Source of the DNA: Myxococcales bacterium
GTDB taxonomy: Bacteria; Myxococcota; Polyangia; Fen-1088
Direction: 5' to 3'
Length of the DNA stretch: 7,972 nt
Assembly (NCBI GenBank): GCA_003155465.1
Contig: PMCR01000122.1
Span: 5,398-13,369 of the forward strand
In this document: piece after piece, positions 1 to 6,446 of the stretch
How positions within the stretch are numbered: the stretch's first letter is position 1
Layout of the letters: every line of letters starts with the position of its first letter
Position numbers and translations under genes: made by a program
The notes under the pieces: model-generated
Seen by the model: the letters and a program-made list of their open reading frames with translations, nothing else
The model's database searches: none
What the model was told of the DNA's origin: nothing

Positions 1-764
1 ACCTTGTTGCCGCCGTCGATGACGGTGTTCTTGTTGGTCGGGAGGTTGAGCGTGGCGGTGACGGGAATGGTGACAGCTCCGCTCCCGCAGTCGAAAGTGA
101 TGACACCGCCCAGGGTGGCCGCCGCCTGGAGCTTGCTGAAGCTGCAGCTCTCCTGGGTACCGGTCCCCACCACGGTCGTTGGATTGGAGGTGTCGGCGGG
201 TTGGCCCTTGGCGGGAACGCCGGTGCTGCACGAGCCGTTGGGATTCCCGGCGCTGGTCACGGTTCCGGCGTCCCTGGTGTTCGCTTCCCCCTGTCCGCCC
301 GTGCCACTCTTGCCGCCTGTGCTGCCTCCGGTTTGGCTGGAGCTGCTGCCACCTGTGCTGCCGGGTGTGTTCCCACCCGCGCCGCCGGTCGCCTTGCTAC
401 CGGCGCCGCCGGTCGCCTTGCTACCCGCGCCGCCGGTCGCCTTGCTACCGGCGCCGCCGGTCGCCTTGCTACCCGCGCCGCCGGTCGCGGCACTTTCGCC
501 GAAGCCAGCGCTGCCGCCAGTCGCGCCCGAGGCACCACCGCTGCCGAAGATCCCGCCCGGCGAAGTCGCTGCGCCCGCGCCACTGCCACCCGTTTTTGAG
601 TTGCCTCCCGTGGCGCCTTCGCCTGCGTCCGTGCGTCCACCGCTACCGGGGCTCGAACTCCCGCCGTTGGCGGACATCCCACCAGTGGCCTGGTTGTCGG
701 AGTTCGATCCTGCGCATCCGAGCGCAAACAGGACGACCAGAACCAGGCATCGTTTCGCGCGCAC
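1..764 (-). CDS. Surface lipoprotein with Gly-rich repeat linker and probable beta-helix domain (N-terminal part, runs off left edge)
   Basis: Partial gene; 254 codons are visible and the C-terminus lies beyond position 1. The start is GTG at 764-762, the only candidate upstream of the signal sequence because an in-frame TAA sits at 774-776; there is no good Shine-Dalgarno. Residues 1-17 form a lipoprotein signal: basic RAKRC, a Leu/Val core, then ALGC with Cys17 as lipidation site. Residues 18 to about 160 are almost entirely Gly, Ser, Thr and Ala in TGG/SGG style, including a tandem octapeptide repeat (378-488). A Cys-containing segment follows, then from about residue 219 the pattern GGVITFDCGSG...TIDGG-like (here TVIDGG), typical of the first rungs of secreted right-handed parallel beta-helix proteins of myxobacteria. 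Likely an outer-membrane-anchored surface protein; its ligand or enzymatic activity cannot be seen. The beta-helix assignment is family knowledge from a short stretch. It lies downstream of aqpZ on the same strand across a 199-nt gap, so it probably has its own promoter. Confidence 0.75.
   Translation of the reverse strand, partial: MRAKRCLVLVVLFALGCAGSNSDNQATGGMSANGGSSSPGSGGRTDAGEGATGGNSKTGGSGAGAATSPGGIFGSGGASGATGGSAGFGESAATGGAGSKATGGAGSKATGGAGSKATGGAGSKATGGAGGNTPGSTGGSSSSQTGGSTGGKSGTGGQGEANTRDAGTVTSAGNPNGSCSTGVPAKGQPADTSNPTTVVGTGTQESCSFSKLQAAATLGGVITFDCGSGAVTIPVTATLNLPTNKNTVIDGGNK
378..488 (-). repeat. 24-bp tandem repeat encoding an A-G-S-K-A-T-G-G octapeptide, about 4.6 copies
   Basis: Units lie at 378-401, 402-425, 426-449 and 450-473, with a partial fifth at 474-488. 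They differ only at one synonymous Ala position, read on the plus strand as cgc or ggc, and this alternates unit by unit, giving a 48-bp higher-order period. The repeat preserves the reading frame and forms part of the Gly-rich linker of the lipoprotein. It is a candidate for length variation by slippage or recombination. Confidence 0.93.
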
Positions 765-963
765 TCGCCAAGGTTACCACGGGGATCCTGCAGAGAGTCT
801 TGCAACTTGGATTTCGCAGTTTTCGCTGCTCGCCCACTCCGCGGACAACAACGCAGTCAGCGGTCGCGGGTTTCTTCCCCAGCGCCGAATCTGCGAAGCT
901 TTGCCCGCCAGCGACTTCCCCCGGGAGCAACTACGGCGCACTTCGAGCGAAAGAAGATTCGCG
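765..963. other. Intergenic spacer between aqpZ stop and lipoprotein start
   Basis: This 199-nt spacer lies between two minus-strand genes and shows no convincing ORF. Any promoter of the lipoprotein gene should be here. Read on the minus strand there is only a short imperfect hairpin just after the aqpZ stop (CTTC/GAAG inside GCG-type arms) without a T-tract, so I call no terminator. No sigma70-like hexamer pair stands out. Confidence 0.5.
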
Positions 964-1665
964 CTACCCGAGGCCGCTCTCCTCAGTCCGGCCGATGACC
1001 CGATACACGGCCGCGCCAAGCAAAGCGCCGGCGATGGGAGCCAGCCAGAAGAGCCACAACTGTGAGAGCGCCCAGCCTCCGACGAACACAGCGACGCCCG
1101 AGCTGCGCGCGGGGTTCACCGAGGTGTTGGTCACGGGAATGCTGATGAGATGGATCAGGGTGAGGCCCAGGCCAATGGCGATGGGCGCCAAGCCTTGCGG
1201 CGCGCGCTTGTCGGTCGCCCCAAGGATGATGAGCAAGAACATCATGGTCATCACGACCTCGCAGACCAGAGCTGCCGCAAGCGAGTACCCTCCGGGCGAA
1301 TGGACGCCGTAGCCGTTGCAGGCGAACCCAGCGGACAGGGAGAAGCCGCCCTTTCCGCTGGCGATCAAATAGAGGACGCCGCCGGCGACCAGCGCGCCCA
1401 GCACCTGCGCGACGATGTAGGGCAGAAGCTGGTTTGCGGGAAAGCGGCCACCCGCCCACAGCCCGACGGAAACCGCCGGATTGAGATGGCATCCGGAGAT
1501 GTGTCCGATGGCGTAGGCCATGGTCAGCACGGTCAGACCAAAGGCCAGTGAAACGCCCAGCAGCCCAATGCCCACCCGGGGAAATGAGGAGCTCAACACA
1601 GCGCTGCCGCACCCGCCAAGAACCAGCCAGAATGTTCCGAAGAACTCCGCTGCATACTTTCTCAT
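964..1665 (-). CDS. aqpZ: Aquaporin Z, water channel (MIP family)
   Basis: Complete 233-residue inner-membrane water channel, the usual length for AqpZ (E. coli has 231). It opens with [15 protein letters not shown], like the E. coli N-terminus, and carries both half-helix NPA motifs: LNPAVS at 62-64 and VNPARS at 184-186. The aromatic/arginine selectivity filter of strict water channels is complete: Phe42, His172, Thr181 and Arg187, matching E. coli F43, H174, T183 and R189, so water rather than glycerol is the expected substrate. The signature segments GHISG, NGYG.HSPGGYS, ATDK.AP.G and [15 protein letters not shown] are near identical to enterobacterial AqpZ. Six transmembrane helices fit the hydrophobicity. 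The ATG at 1665 follows a good AGAGGGG ribosome site; the stop is TAG at 966-964. It is divergent from the glycan cassette and probably monocistronic. Such closeness to proteobacterial AqpZ could reflect transfer, but the family is highly conserved. Identity is very secure. Confidence 0.97.
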   Translation of the reverse strand: MRKYAAEFFGTFWLVLGGCGSAVLSSSFPRVGIGLLGVSLAFGLTVLTMAYAIGHISGCHLNPAVSVGLWAGGRFPANQLLPYIVAQVLGALVAGGVLYLIASGKGGFSLSAGFACNGYGVHSPGGYSLAAALVCEVVMTMMFLLIILGATDKRAPQGLAPIAIGLGLTLIHLISIPVTNTSVNPARSSGVAVFVGGWALSQLWLFWLAPIAGALLGAAVYRVIGRTEESGLG

Positions 1666-1671
1666 GTTCTT

Positions 1672-1678
1672 CCCCTCT
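1672..1678 (-). promoter_or_regulatory. Ribosome binding site of aqpZ
   Basis: AGAGGGG on the minus strand lies 6 nt upstream of the ATG at 1665, a strong match to the anti-Shine-Dalgarno that fixes the aqpZ start. Confidence 0.75.
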
Positions 1679-1992
1679 TTTCGATGGTGAAGCCCGCGCC
1701 TGCAGTCAGCGGCCCCGGTTCACAAAGGCTTGCCGTGCACCGCCAGCTCATCCCGATTCCCGAACCGGCAGGATATTACCAGGCCGTCCGTCACGCAACT
1801 CGGGCGGGGGCACCGCCAGGTCGCGATGGGCCACTCAGTGTCCTCCCCTCTCCCCGCTGTGTTCTCGACAGTAGGTGGCTGTCTGGCTGAACGCGAACCG
1901 CTGGCTGCATCTGCAAGGCCGCCATGTCCCACTTGACGGCGACGCGGCAACAAGTGAAGTTGAGTCACCCGTGCCACCCGGTCGCGGCGCAC
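1679..1992. other. Divergent intergenic region between aqpZ and the glycan cassette
   Basis: About 310 nt without a supported gene. It must hold the aqpZ promoter (leftward) and probably the promoter of the rightward cassette. The only AT-rich patch is at 1773-1778, which reads TAATAT on the minus strand (4 of 6 to the -10 consensus); the nearest -35-like TTGCGT (1798-1793) is only 14 nt away, so this is weak. On the plus strand TTGACG at 1933-1938 resembles a -35 box, but no acceptable -10 follows at normal spacing. A small GGCGG/CCGCC hairpin lies at 1803-1817. An open frame from 1924 continues in phase into the flippase but has no coding character before 2173. Confidence 0.5.
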
Positions 1993-1998
1993 AAGGAG
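1993..1998 (+). promoter_or_regulatory. Ribosome binding site of the truncated oxidoreductase ORF
   Basis: AAGGAG lies 10 nt upstream of TTG at 2009. It supports TTG as the original start of the Rossmann-fold ORF and suggests that the 5' end of that gene is intact. Confidence 0.55.
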
Positions 1999-2008
1999 CC
2001 CCCAAGAC

Positions 2009-2176
2009 TTGCCATCCGAGAGCGATCAGGATTTCGTTGTCCTCGGTGGGGGAGTGGCTGGTCTGACCTTCGCGAAGGAGGCGGCCTGGCGTGGCCTGCG
2101 CGTCGTTTTGCCGGAAGGCCATGCGGGGCGCCGCGAAGGTTCGGATTTAGCGAGATCGCTGTGCCAGGGCCCATGA
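2009..2176 (+). pseudogene. Truncated FAD/NAD(P)-binding oxidoreductase: N-terminal Rossmann unit only
   Basis: A 55-codon ORF starting at TTG 2009 behind an AAGGAG site. Residues 8-36 are a textbook dinucleotide-binding beta-alpha-beta unit: strand DFVVL, the glycine loop GGGVAG (GxGxxG, residues 13-18), helix LTFAKEAAWRG, second strand LRVVLPE ending in an acidic residue (Glu36) where the ribose of FAD or NAD is normally bound. This is how FAD-dependent amine oxidase, protoporphyrinogen oxidase-like and UDP-galactopyranose mutase-like enzymes begin, but those have roughly 400-500 residues. Here the frame ends after about 19 further residues, which use codons rare in this window (TTA, AGA), at a TGA overlapping the flippase ATG as ATGA. 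No other frame carries the missing domain. I infer a remnant left by deletion against the flippase gene; a genuine mini-protein serving as a translational-coupling leader is the alternative. The Rossmann motif is clear; its status is not. Confidence 0.55.
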
Positions 2177-3645
2177 TCGCGCGCGAGCAGACCGCGGTTC
2201 GCAACGTTGGCCTGCTGCTGATGCTGCGCGGCCTGTTGGTAACAGGGGGGGTGGTGGTTGCCGCGGTGGTTCCCCGCCTGATGGGTCCGACCGGCTACGG
2301 CCAGGTTGCGCTGTTGGTGGCGCTGGGTTTCTGGTTCACCCTGGCGGCCAGCCTGGGCTTCACCGAGGTCATGGGCCGCCACGTGCCCCGCTTCGGCCAG
2401 ACCGGCGATGACGATGGCCTGCGCGCCTTTTTCGGACGCCTGCTGGCCATTCGCCTGGTGGCGGGCTTGCTGGCCTCCGGCCTGTACCTGGTGGTCACCG
2501 CCACCTGGCTGCGTGATCTGGATTCGGTGGCCATGGCTATTCTCGCCGGGGCTGTGTTCGTGCGCGCGCCGGCCGGGTTGTTGTTCTCTCTCCACCTGGG
2601 GCTCAACCAGGCGGCCCGCTGGGGTGTTGCGGATATCCTGCGGCAGTGGGGGACCTTGGCTTTCATGCTGCCCGGGTACCTCTTGGGTGGTCTGCGAGGC
2701 GCCGCCCTAGGCGTGTTGTTGGCCGAGTTGGTGGTGTTGCTGGTGGGGCTCATCGGGGCGCGGCAATATTTGACCTGGGCGGCCCTTCGCGTGGACCTGC
2801 ACGGCATGGCGCCGTATCTGCGCTTCGGCCTGATTTTCTACGTTGGCGATCTGGTTCTGGCGGCGTTCGAGCGCAGCGGCGAGGCCCTGGTGCGCGCCAT
2901 GTGTGGCGACTACGCTCAGGTCGGCTTCTTTGGCGTGGCCTACTCGGCCTATCTGACGGCCGCGGTCGGGGTTCCGCAGATCGCGCTCGCGTTCGCTCCG
3001 CTCCTCACCGTGCTGCGCCTGGAGGGCGACCAGGCCGGGGTGCGCTTGTGGATTGAATGCTTGCTCAAGTGGTTGGCGCTGGGGAGCGTGACGGTGGTGC
3101 TGGCGGCCGTGCTGGTCGGCGGCGATCTCGTGCCCCTGGTGCTGGGCGGCGTGTATCGGCCGGTGGCCTCCAACCTGATCCTGTTGGCCATCGGCATGGT
3201 GGCACTCTCATTGACCAGTGTGGCCAACCTGTCGGCGCTGACGCACGACCGGCCCGGGGTGGCCCTGGTCGCGGCGGTGTTGCGCCTTGCAACCTTCTGG
3301 GTGCTGGGTCTGTCGTTCGCCGGCCGCTGGGGAAGTTGGGGTGCCAGCCTGGCGGTGCTGGGCGCCGTGGCTACGCAGGCTGGGTTCTTCACCTGGCGTA
3401 TGCGCCAGGTGGTCGGGTATTCGTTGCGCCGCTGGACGTGGGTGGTTGGGTTGGGCGCGATTTTTCTGCCTCTCGGGCTTTTGCGATCGTCGCCTGCGGT
3501 CAACGCTCTCCTGTTCGTCCTGTTCGTCGTGGGCTATGGCGGTCTCCTCTTCTCTCTTCGTCTGGTCACCCCTGATGAGTTGGGCGTCATGTGGAAAGCA
3601 GTGCGCCGGCCGGTCCTGGGGCCATCTGACGGTGAGGCGTCGTGA
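2173..3645 (+). CDS. Polysaccharide/oligosaccharide flippase (Wzx-like, MVF/MOP superfamily)
   Basis: Predicted 490-residue inner-membrane protein that would move undecaprenyl- or similar lipid-linked glycans from the cytoplasmic to the periplasmic face. Nearly the whole length is hydrophobic, consistent with 12-14 helices. Near the N-terminus it has PRLMGPTGYG (34-43), the hallmark after helix 1 of this family, followed by a gate-like AASLGFTEVMGRHVPR segment. Length fits the family (about 420-500). I choose ATG 2173: it gives a normal N-terminus, whereas the same frame stays open back to 1924 with 83 residues that look non-coding. GTG 2161 is a minor alternative. The local ribosome site is poor, but the ATG overlaps the stop of the upstream truncated ORF (ATGA), so coupled translation is plausible. 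The stop TGA overlaps the next gene's ATG (TGATG), indicating one operon. The substrate cannot be deduced. Confidence 0.9.
   Translation: MIAREQTAVRNVGLLLMLRGLLVTGGVVVAAVVPRLMGPTGYGQVALLVALGFWFTLAASLGFTEVMGRHVPRFGQTGDDDGLRAFFGRLLAIRLVAGLLASGLYLVVTATWLRDLDSVAMAILAGAVFVRAPAGLLFSLHLGLNQAARWGVADILRQWGTLAFMLPGYLLGGLRGAALGVLLAELVVLLVGLIGARQYLTWAALRVDLHGMAPYLRFGLIFYVGDLVLAAFERSGEALVRAMCGDYAQVGFFGVAYSAYLTAAVGVPQIALAFAPLLTVLRLEGDQAGVRLWIECLLKWLALGSVTVVLAAVLVGGDLVPLVLGGVYRPVASNLILLAIGMVALSLTSVANLSALTHDRPGVALVAAVLRLATFWVLGLSFAGRWGSWGASLAVLGAVATQAGFFTWRMRQVVGYSLRRWTWVVGLGAIFLPLGLLRSSPAVNALLFVLFVVGYGGLLFSLRLVTPDELGVMWKAVRRPVLGPSDGEAS
3631..3637 (+). promoter_or_regulatory. Ribosome binding site of the GT2 gene, inside the flippase 3' end
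   Basis: GGTGAGG lies 7 nt upstream of ATG 3645. It favours ATG 3645 (or the adjacent GTG 3642) over the internal ATG 3675, which would have an A/G-rich site at only about 3 nt. Confidence 0.5.
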
Positions 3646-4709
3646 TGCAGACTGCGGTATCCGGACGAAGGACGATGCGGCTCTCAGTCGTGGTTCCGGT
3701 CCACAACGGCGGCGAGGACCTGCGGCGCTGCCTGCATGGGCTGGCGGCCTCGGCCCGCCCGCCGGACGAAGTCATCGTGGTTGACGACGGTTCGACCGAC
3801 GATTCGGCTGCGGACGCCGCTGCTTTGGGCGCGCGGGTGGTGGCAACGCCAGCTGGCCCGCGCGGTCCGGCGTACGCGCGCAACCGCGGGGCGGAGGCGG
3901 CCAATGGTGACGTGCTGGTCTTCATCGACGCCGACGTGGTGGTGCATGCGGACACGCTGGGTCGCATGGAGGCGGTTCTGGTGGACGAGCCGAATGTGGC
4001 GGCTCTTTTTGGCTGCTACGACGACAATCCCCCGGCGCGTAGCCCGGCCAGTCTCTTCAAGAACCTGCTGCACCACTATGTTCACCAGCACGGCGAACGG
4101 GAGGCAGGCACGTTCTGGGCCGGCTGTGGCGCCGTCCGGCGCGCCGTGTTCTTGGAAGCCGGTGGCTTCGACCAGGGTTACACCCGGCCCAGCATCGAAG
4201 ACATCGAGCTGGGCGTGCGTCTGCGACAGGCGGGCCACCGCATCCGACTGTGTCCCGAGATTCAGGCGACGCACCTCAAGCGGTGGACGCTGAGGAGCCT
4301 GTGGCGTACCGACATCTTCGCCCGCGCAATTCCCTGGACGCGCCTGATTCTTCGGCGGGGCCGCTTGTCCTCTGACCTCAACCTCAACCCACGAAGCCGA
4401 CTAAGCGCCCTTCTGGCATGGGCGCTGCTCGGGTGTGCGCTGCTGGTCCTTGGACTCGCGCTGGTCGGGCCTGCCCGGCTGGCGGCGTGGCCGGCGCTGG
4501 GCGTGCTGCTGGCGGCGGCGGGCACGGCCGCACTCAACGCCGATCTCTATGCCTTCTTTCTCCGGCGCGGCGGCGCACGCTTCGCCTTACTCGCGGCGGC
4601 GTTGCACGTCGCCTACTTGCTTTACAGCAGCCTGGTCTTCGCCTGGCTGTTGGTGTGCCACCGCTTGCGCGGTAAGGTCCTGCGTCCTCGTGAGCAGACG
4701 ATCAAATAG
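3645..4709 (+). CDS. Family 2 glycosyltransferase with C-terminal membrane helices
   Basis: Predicted 354-residue membrane-attached GT-A enzyme that transfers a sugar from a nucleotide donor, on the cytoplasmic face. The N-terminal domain begins LSVVVPVHNGG (13-23), followed by EVIVVDDGSTDDS (42-54) for nucleotide binding, AYARNRGAEAANGD (76-89), and the metal-binding FIDADVVV with the DxD-type Asp95-Ala-Asp97. Then come the acceptor-side FWAGCGAVRR and GGFD (157-176) and the likely catalytic-base region IEDIELGVRLRQAGH with Glu185-Asp186. Beyond about residue 245 there are three or so hydrophobic segments, consistent with a membrane anchor or with use of a lipid-linked acceptor. ATG 3645 shares its A with the flippase TGA; GTG 3642 is equally possible, and ATG 3675 would remove 10 residues without harming the fold. 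The family is secure; the sugar, linkage and acceptor are unknown. Confidence 0.92.
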   Translation: MQTAVSGRRTMRLSVVVPVHNGGEDLRRCLHGLAASARPPDEVIVVDDGSTDDSAADAAALGARVVATPAGPRGPAYARNRGAEAANGDVLVFIDADVVVHADTLGRMEAVLVDEPNVAALFGCYDDNPPARSPASLFKNLLHHYVHQHGEREAGTFWAGCGAVRRAVFLEAGGFDQGYTRPSIEDIELGVRLRQAGHRIRLCPEIQATHLKRWTLRSLWRTDIFARAIPWTRLILRRGRLSSDLNLNPRSRLSALLAWALLGCALLVLGLALVGPARLAAWPALGVLLAAAGTAALNADLYAFFLRRGGARFALLAAALHVAYLLYSSLVFAWLLVCHRLRGKVLRPREQTIK

Positions 4710-4723
4710 GCGCGCGCCCAGCC

Positions 4724-4730
4724 GGAGAGG
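4724..4730 (+). promoter_or_regulatory. Ribosome binding site setting the GTG start of the GT-C-like gene
   Basis: GGAGAGG lies just after the GT2 stop, with its GGAG core 7 nt before GTG 4735. This is the reason to choose GTG 4735 although the frame is open from 4435. Confidence 0.65.
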
Positions 4731-4734
4731 GCCT

Positions 4735-6444
4735 GTGTCTTTACCCAAGGGGCCGTCCGGCGGGTCGCGCAGGGTTGGCGGTCGCCTGCGGGCGCACTTG
4801 GCGCGCACGCGGGTGCAGGCCGCGCTGATCTTCTTTCTGCTGCTGGTTGCGTATCTGGCGAACCGCGATTTTCTGCCTGGCAACGACGCCACGGCCAATG
4901 TGCGCCTGGCGGGCAAGGTGGTTAGCCAGCACAAGCTGGTCTTCACGCCGGAAGAAGATCCCTTCATGTTCGAGTGGCACCTCCAGACGCCCGAGGGCCA
5001 GCGGCATGCGCGCTTTCGCTCATGGCGCTCCAACCTCAACGGCGAGTCAATCCGGAGTGTGTACGAGCGGGGCGATCTGAAGGATCCGCACCCTCACTAC
5101 TACCTGATGAAGACCCGCTTTCCGGGTGTCTACGCCAACCGGTATGGCCTGGGCGCCGGATTGTTTGCCGTGCCCTTTGTCGCAGCGGTGTATCCGTTTG
5201 CTCGCGACTTCTACCAGCGGTCCTCAGTGGGCCTGCTGTGGTTCGCCACCAAGGTCGCGGTCTCCTGCGCGGTGGCGGCGAGTGCGGTGCTGCTCTTTCT
5301 GGTGGCCTTGCCTTTCCTGCGGCCTGGAACCGCAGTCTGGCTGGCGCTTGCCTACGGCCTGGGCACCTCCGCGTGGAGTGCGGCCAGCCAGACGCTGTGG
5401 CAGCACGGCCCGATGGAGTTCTTCCTTGCCTTGGGCACATATTTCTTGATGCAGCGGGAGCGTCCGCGCGCAGCCTACGGGGTGGGGCTGAGCTACGCGC
5501 TGGCCTTTGCCTGCCGGCCGACGGCTGCCGTCGCCGTGGTGGCCGCGGGGATCTACTTTCTGCTTCGCGACCGACGGGCGCTCGTTCGTTGTGTGGTCGG
5601 CGGCCTGCCGGTGGCCCTGCTGCTGGCGGCGTACAACCTGCACTACTTCGGCACGCTCATGGTGTTTGGTCAGGTGGACATGGGTGTGGCCGCGACGGCC
5701 AGCCTGCAGATACCCACGGCGGACGCCGTTCCGGTGGCCACGGCGGTCCCGCTGATTCCGGTGGCCGTGGCGGGCACGATGGACACGGTCCGGCGTTTCT
5801 TTCCCACATCGCTGCTCGAAGGGTGTGGCGGGATCCTGATAAGCCCATCGCGCGGTCTGCTGGTGTTCTCGCCGGTTATGCTTGCTGCTTTCTGGGGGTT
5901 CTGGCGCATCTTCCGGGACAGCCGCTTTTCGGCCCTGCGACCGGTGGGCTTGGCGGGTCTGGCCCTGTGCCTGGTCGTGGCGCGCTGGTCGGGCTGGTGG
6001 GGTGGCTGGTGCTACGGGCCTCGTCTGCTGGCGGATGCCGTGACGATGCTGGCTTTCCTGGCCATCCCGGTCGCCGAGGAGATTCGGCGTCGCCGCGCAT
6101 TGGCGGCGACGTTCGGCGTCTTGCTCGCCTGGTCCGTGGCTGTGCAGGTGGTGGGCGTGTTCGCCTACGACGTCGTGAGCTGGAACGACCGTGCCGTTTT
6201 CGCTGTCAAGCTGCCAGGGGATGAGACGCCCCTTCTGTTCAGCGACCGGGACGAAGCCCGGCGCGAGTCCTGGGCGCGGGGCGGCTCGATCGAGGAGCGC
6301 AAGAGCAACATCGACTCGGTCACGGGACACCCTCGCCTGTGGTCCATCCGCGACAGCCAGATCATTTACTACATCGAGCACTTCTTCGAAGCGCGCAGGC
6401 TCAAACGGATCGGCATCCAGGAATTCTTGCACGACCGGGGCTAG
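4735..6444 (+). CDS. Polytopic membrane protein, probable GT-C superfamily glycosyltransferase (lipid-sugar dependent)
   Basis: Predicted 569-residue protein. A short basic cytoplasmic tail (1-27) leads into helix 1 (about 28-45). A long, probably periplasmic loop (about 46-140) starts PGNDATAN with Asp51, the position where GT-C enzymes of the ArnT/PMT type carry a catalytic acid, and continues to a TRFPGVYANRYGLG-type segment before the next helices. Further hallmarks are WQHGPMEFF, ISPSRGLLVFSPV (SPSRG at 370-374) and the Trp/Gly-rich WWGGWCYGPR (421-430), seen in a broad set of uncharacterised bacterial GT39/GT87-like membrane proteins. The last 87 residues (483-569) form a charged soluble tail. 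GT-C enzymes use polyprenyl-phosphate sugars on the outer face of the membrane, which fits a place after a flippase and a GT2. It follows the GT2 stop by 25 nt. The GT-C call is by topology and motif resemblance; the function is inferred. Confidence 0.72.
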   Translation: MSLPKGPSGGSRRVGGRLRAHLARTRVQAALIFFLLLVAYLANRDFLPGNDATANVRLAGKVVSQHKLVFTPEEDPFMFEWHLQTPEGQRHARFRSWRSNLNGESIRSVYERGDLKDPHPHYYLMKTRFPGVYANRYGLGAGLFAVPFVAAVYPFARDFYQRSSVGLLWFATKVAVSCAVAASAVLLFLVALPFLRPGTAVWLALAYGLGTSAWSAASQTLWQHGPMEFFLALGTYFLMQRERPRAAYGVGLSYALAFACRPTAAVAVVAAGIYFLLRDRRALVRCVVGGLPVALLLAAYNLHYFGTLMVFGQVDMGVAATASLQIPTADAVPVATAVPLIPVAVAGTMDTVRRFFPTSLLEGCGGILISPSRGLLVFSPVMLAAFWGFWRIFRDSRFSALRPVGLAGLALCLVVARWSGWWGGWCYGPRLLADAVTMLAFLAIPVAEEIRRRRALAATFGVLLAWSVAVQVVGVFAYDVVSWNDRAVFAVKLPGDETPLLFSDRDEARRESWARGGSIEERKSNIDSVTGHPRLWSIRDSQIIYYIEHFFEARRLKRIGIQEFLHDRG

Positions 6445-6446
6445 GT

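Noticed and set aside
378..488. Possible CRISPR array suggested by regular repetition.
   Set aside because: Units are contiguous 24-bp tandem copies without spacers and lie in frame within a coding region.
257..805. 182-codon minus-strand frame starting at ATG 805 over the lipoprotein region.
   Set aside because: It reads the repeat in the wrong frame (Arg/Pro/Ala-rich); the frame starting at GTG 764 gives signal peptide, lipobox and beta-helix-like sequence.
4..1065. Long plus-strand open frames (353 and 377 codons) opposite the lipoprotein and aqpZ.
   Set aside because: They are Pro/Ala/Val-rich or Arg-rich antisense products of GC-rich DNA and of the tandem repeat; the minus-strand frames carry the recognisable lipobox, beta-helix-like and aquaporin sequences.
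1720..1750. Sigma54-like TGGC...GGCA pattern on the minus strand upstream of aqpZ.
   Set aside because: The GG and GC pairs are off by one nucleotide from the required -24/-12 spacing and the flanking consensus is poor.
1803..1817. GGCGG/CCGCC hairpin in the divergent spacer as a terminator or operator.
   Set aside because: A 5-bp GC stem without a T-tract is expected by chance in DNA of this composition.
1933..1961. TTGACG as a -35 box for the glycan cassette.
   Set aside because: At 17-nt spacing the hexamer is GAAGTT, only 2 of 6 matches to the -10 consensus; not enough for a promoter call.
1924..2172. In-frame N-terminal extension of 83 residues to the flippase.
   Set aside because: It lacks coding character, contains the Rossmann ORF in another frame, and would place a non-membrane, Arg/Pro-rich tail before a normal flippase N-terminus.
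4435..4734. In-frame extension of the GT-C-like protein by 100 residues upstream.
   Set aside because: It overlaps the GT2 coding region, reads as Arg/Ser-rich out-of-frame sequence, and a good GGAGAGG site precedes GTG 4735.
5224..6432. 402-codon minus-strand open frame inside the GT-C-like gene.
   Set aside because: Gln/His/Arg/Pro-rich composition typical of the antisense of a Leu/Ala/Val-rich membrane protein; no motif.
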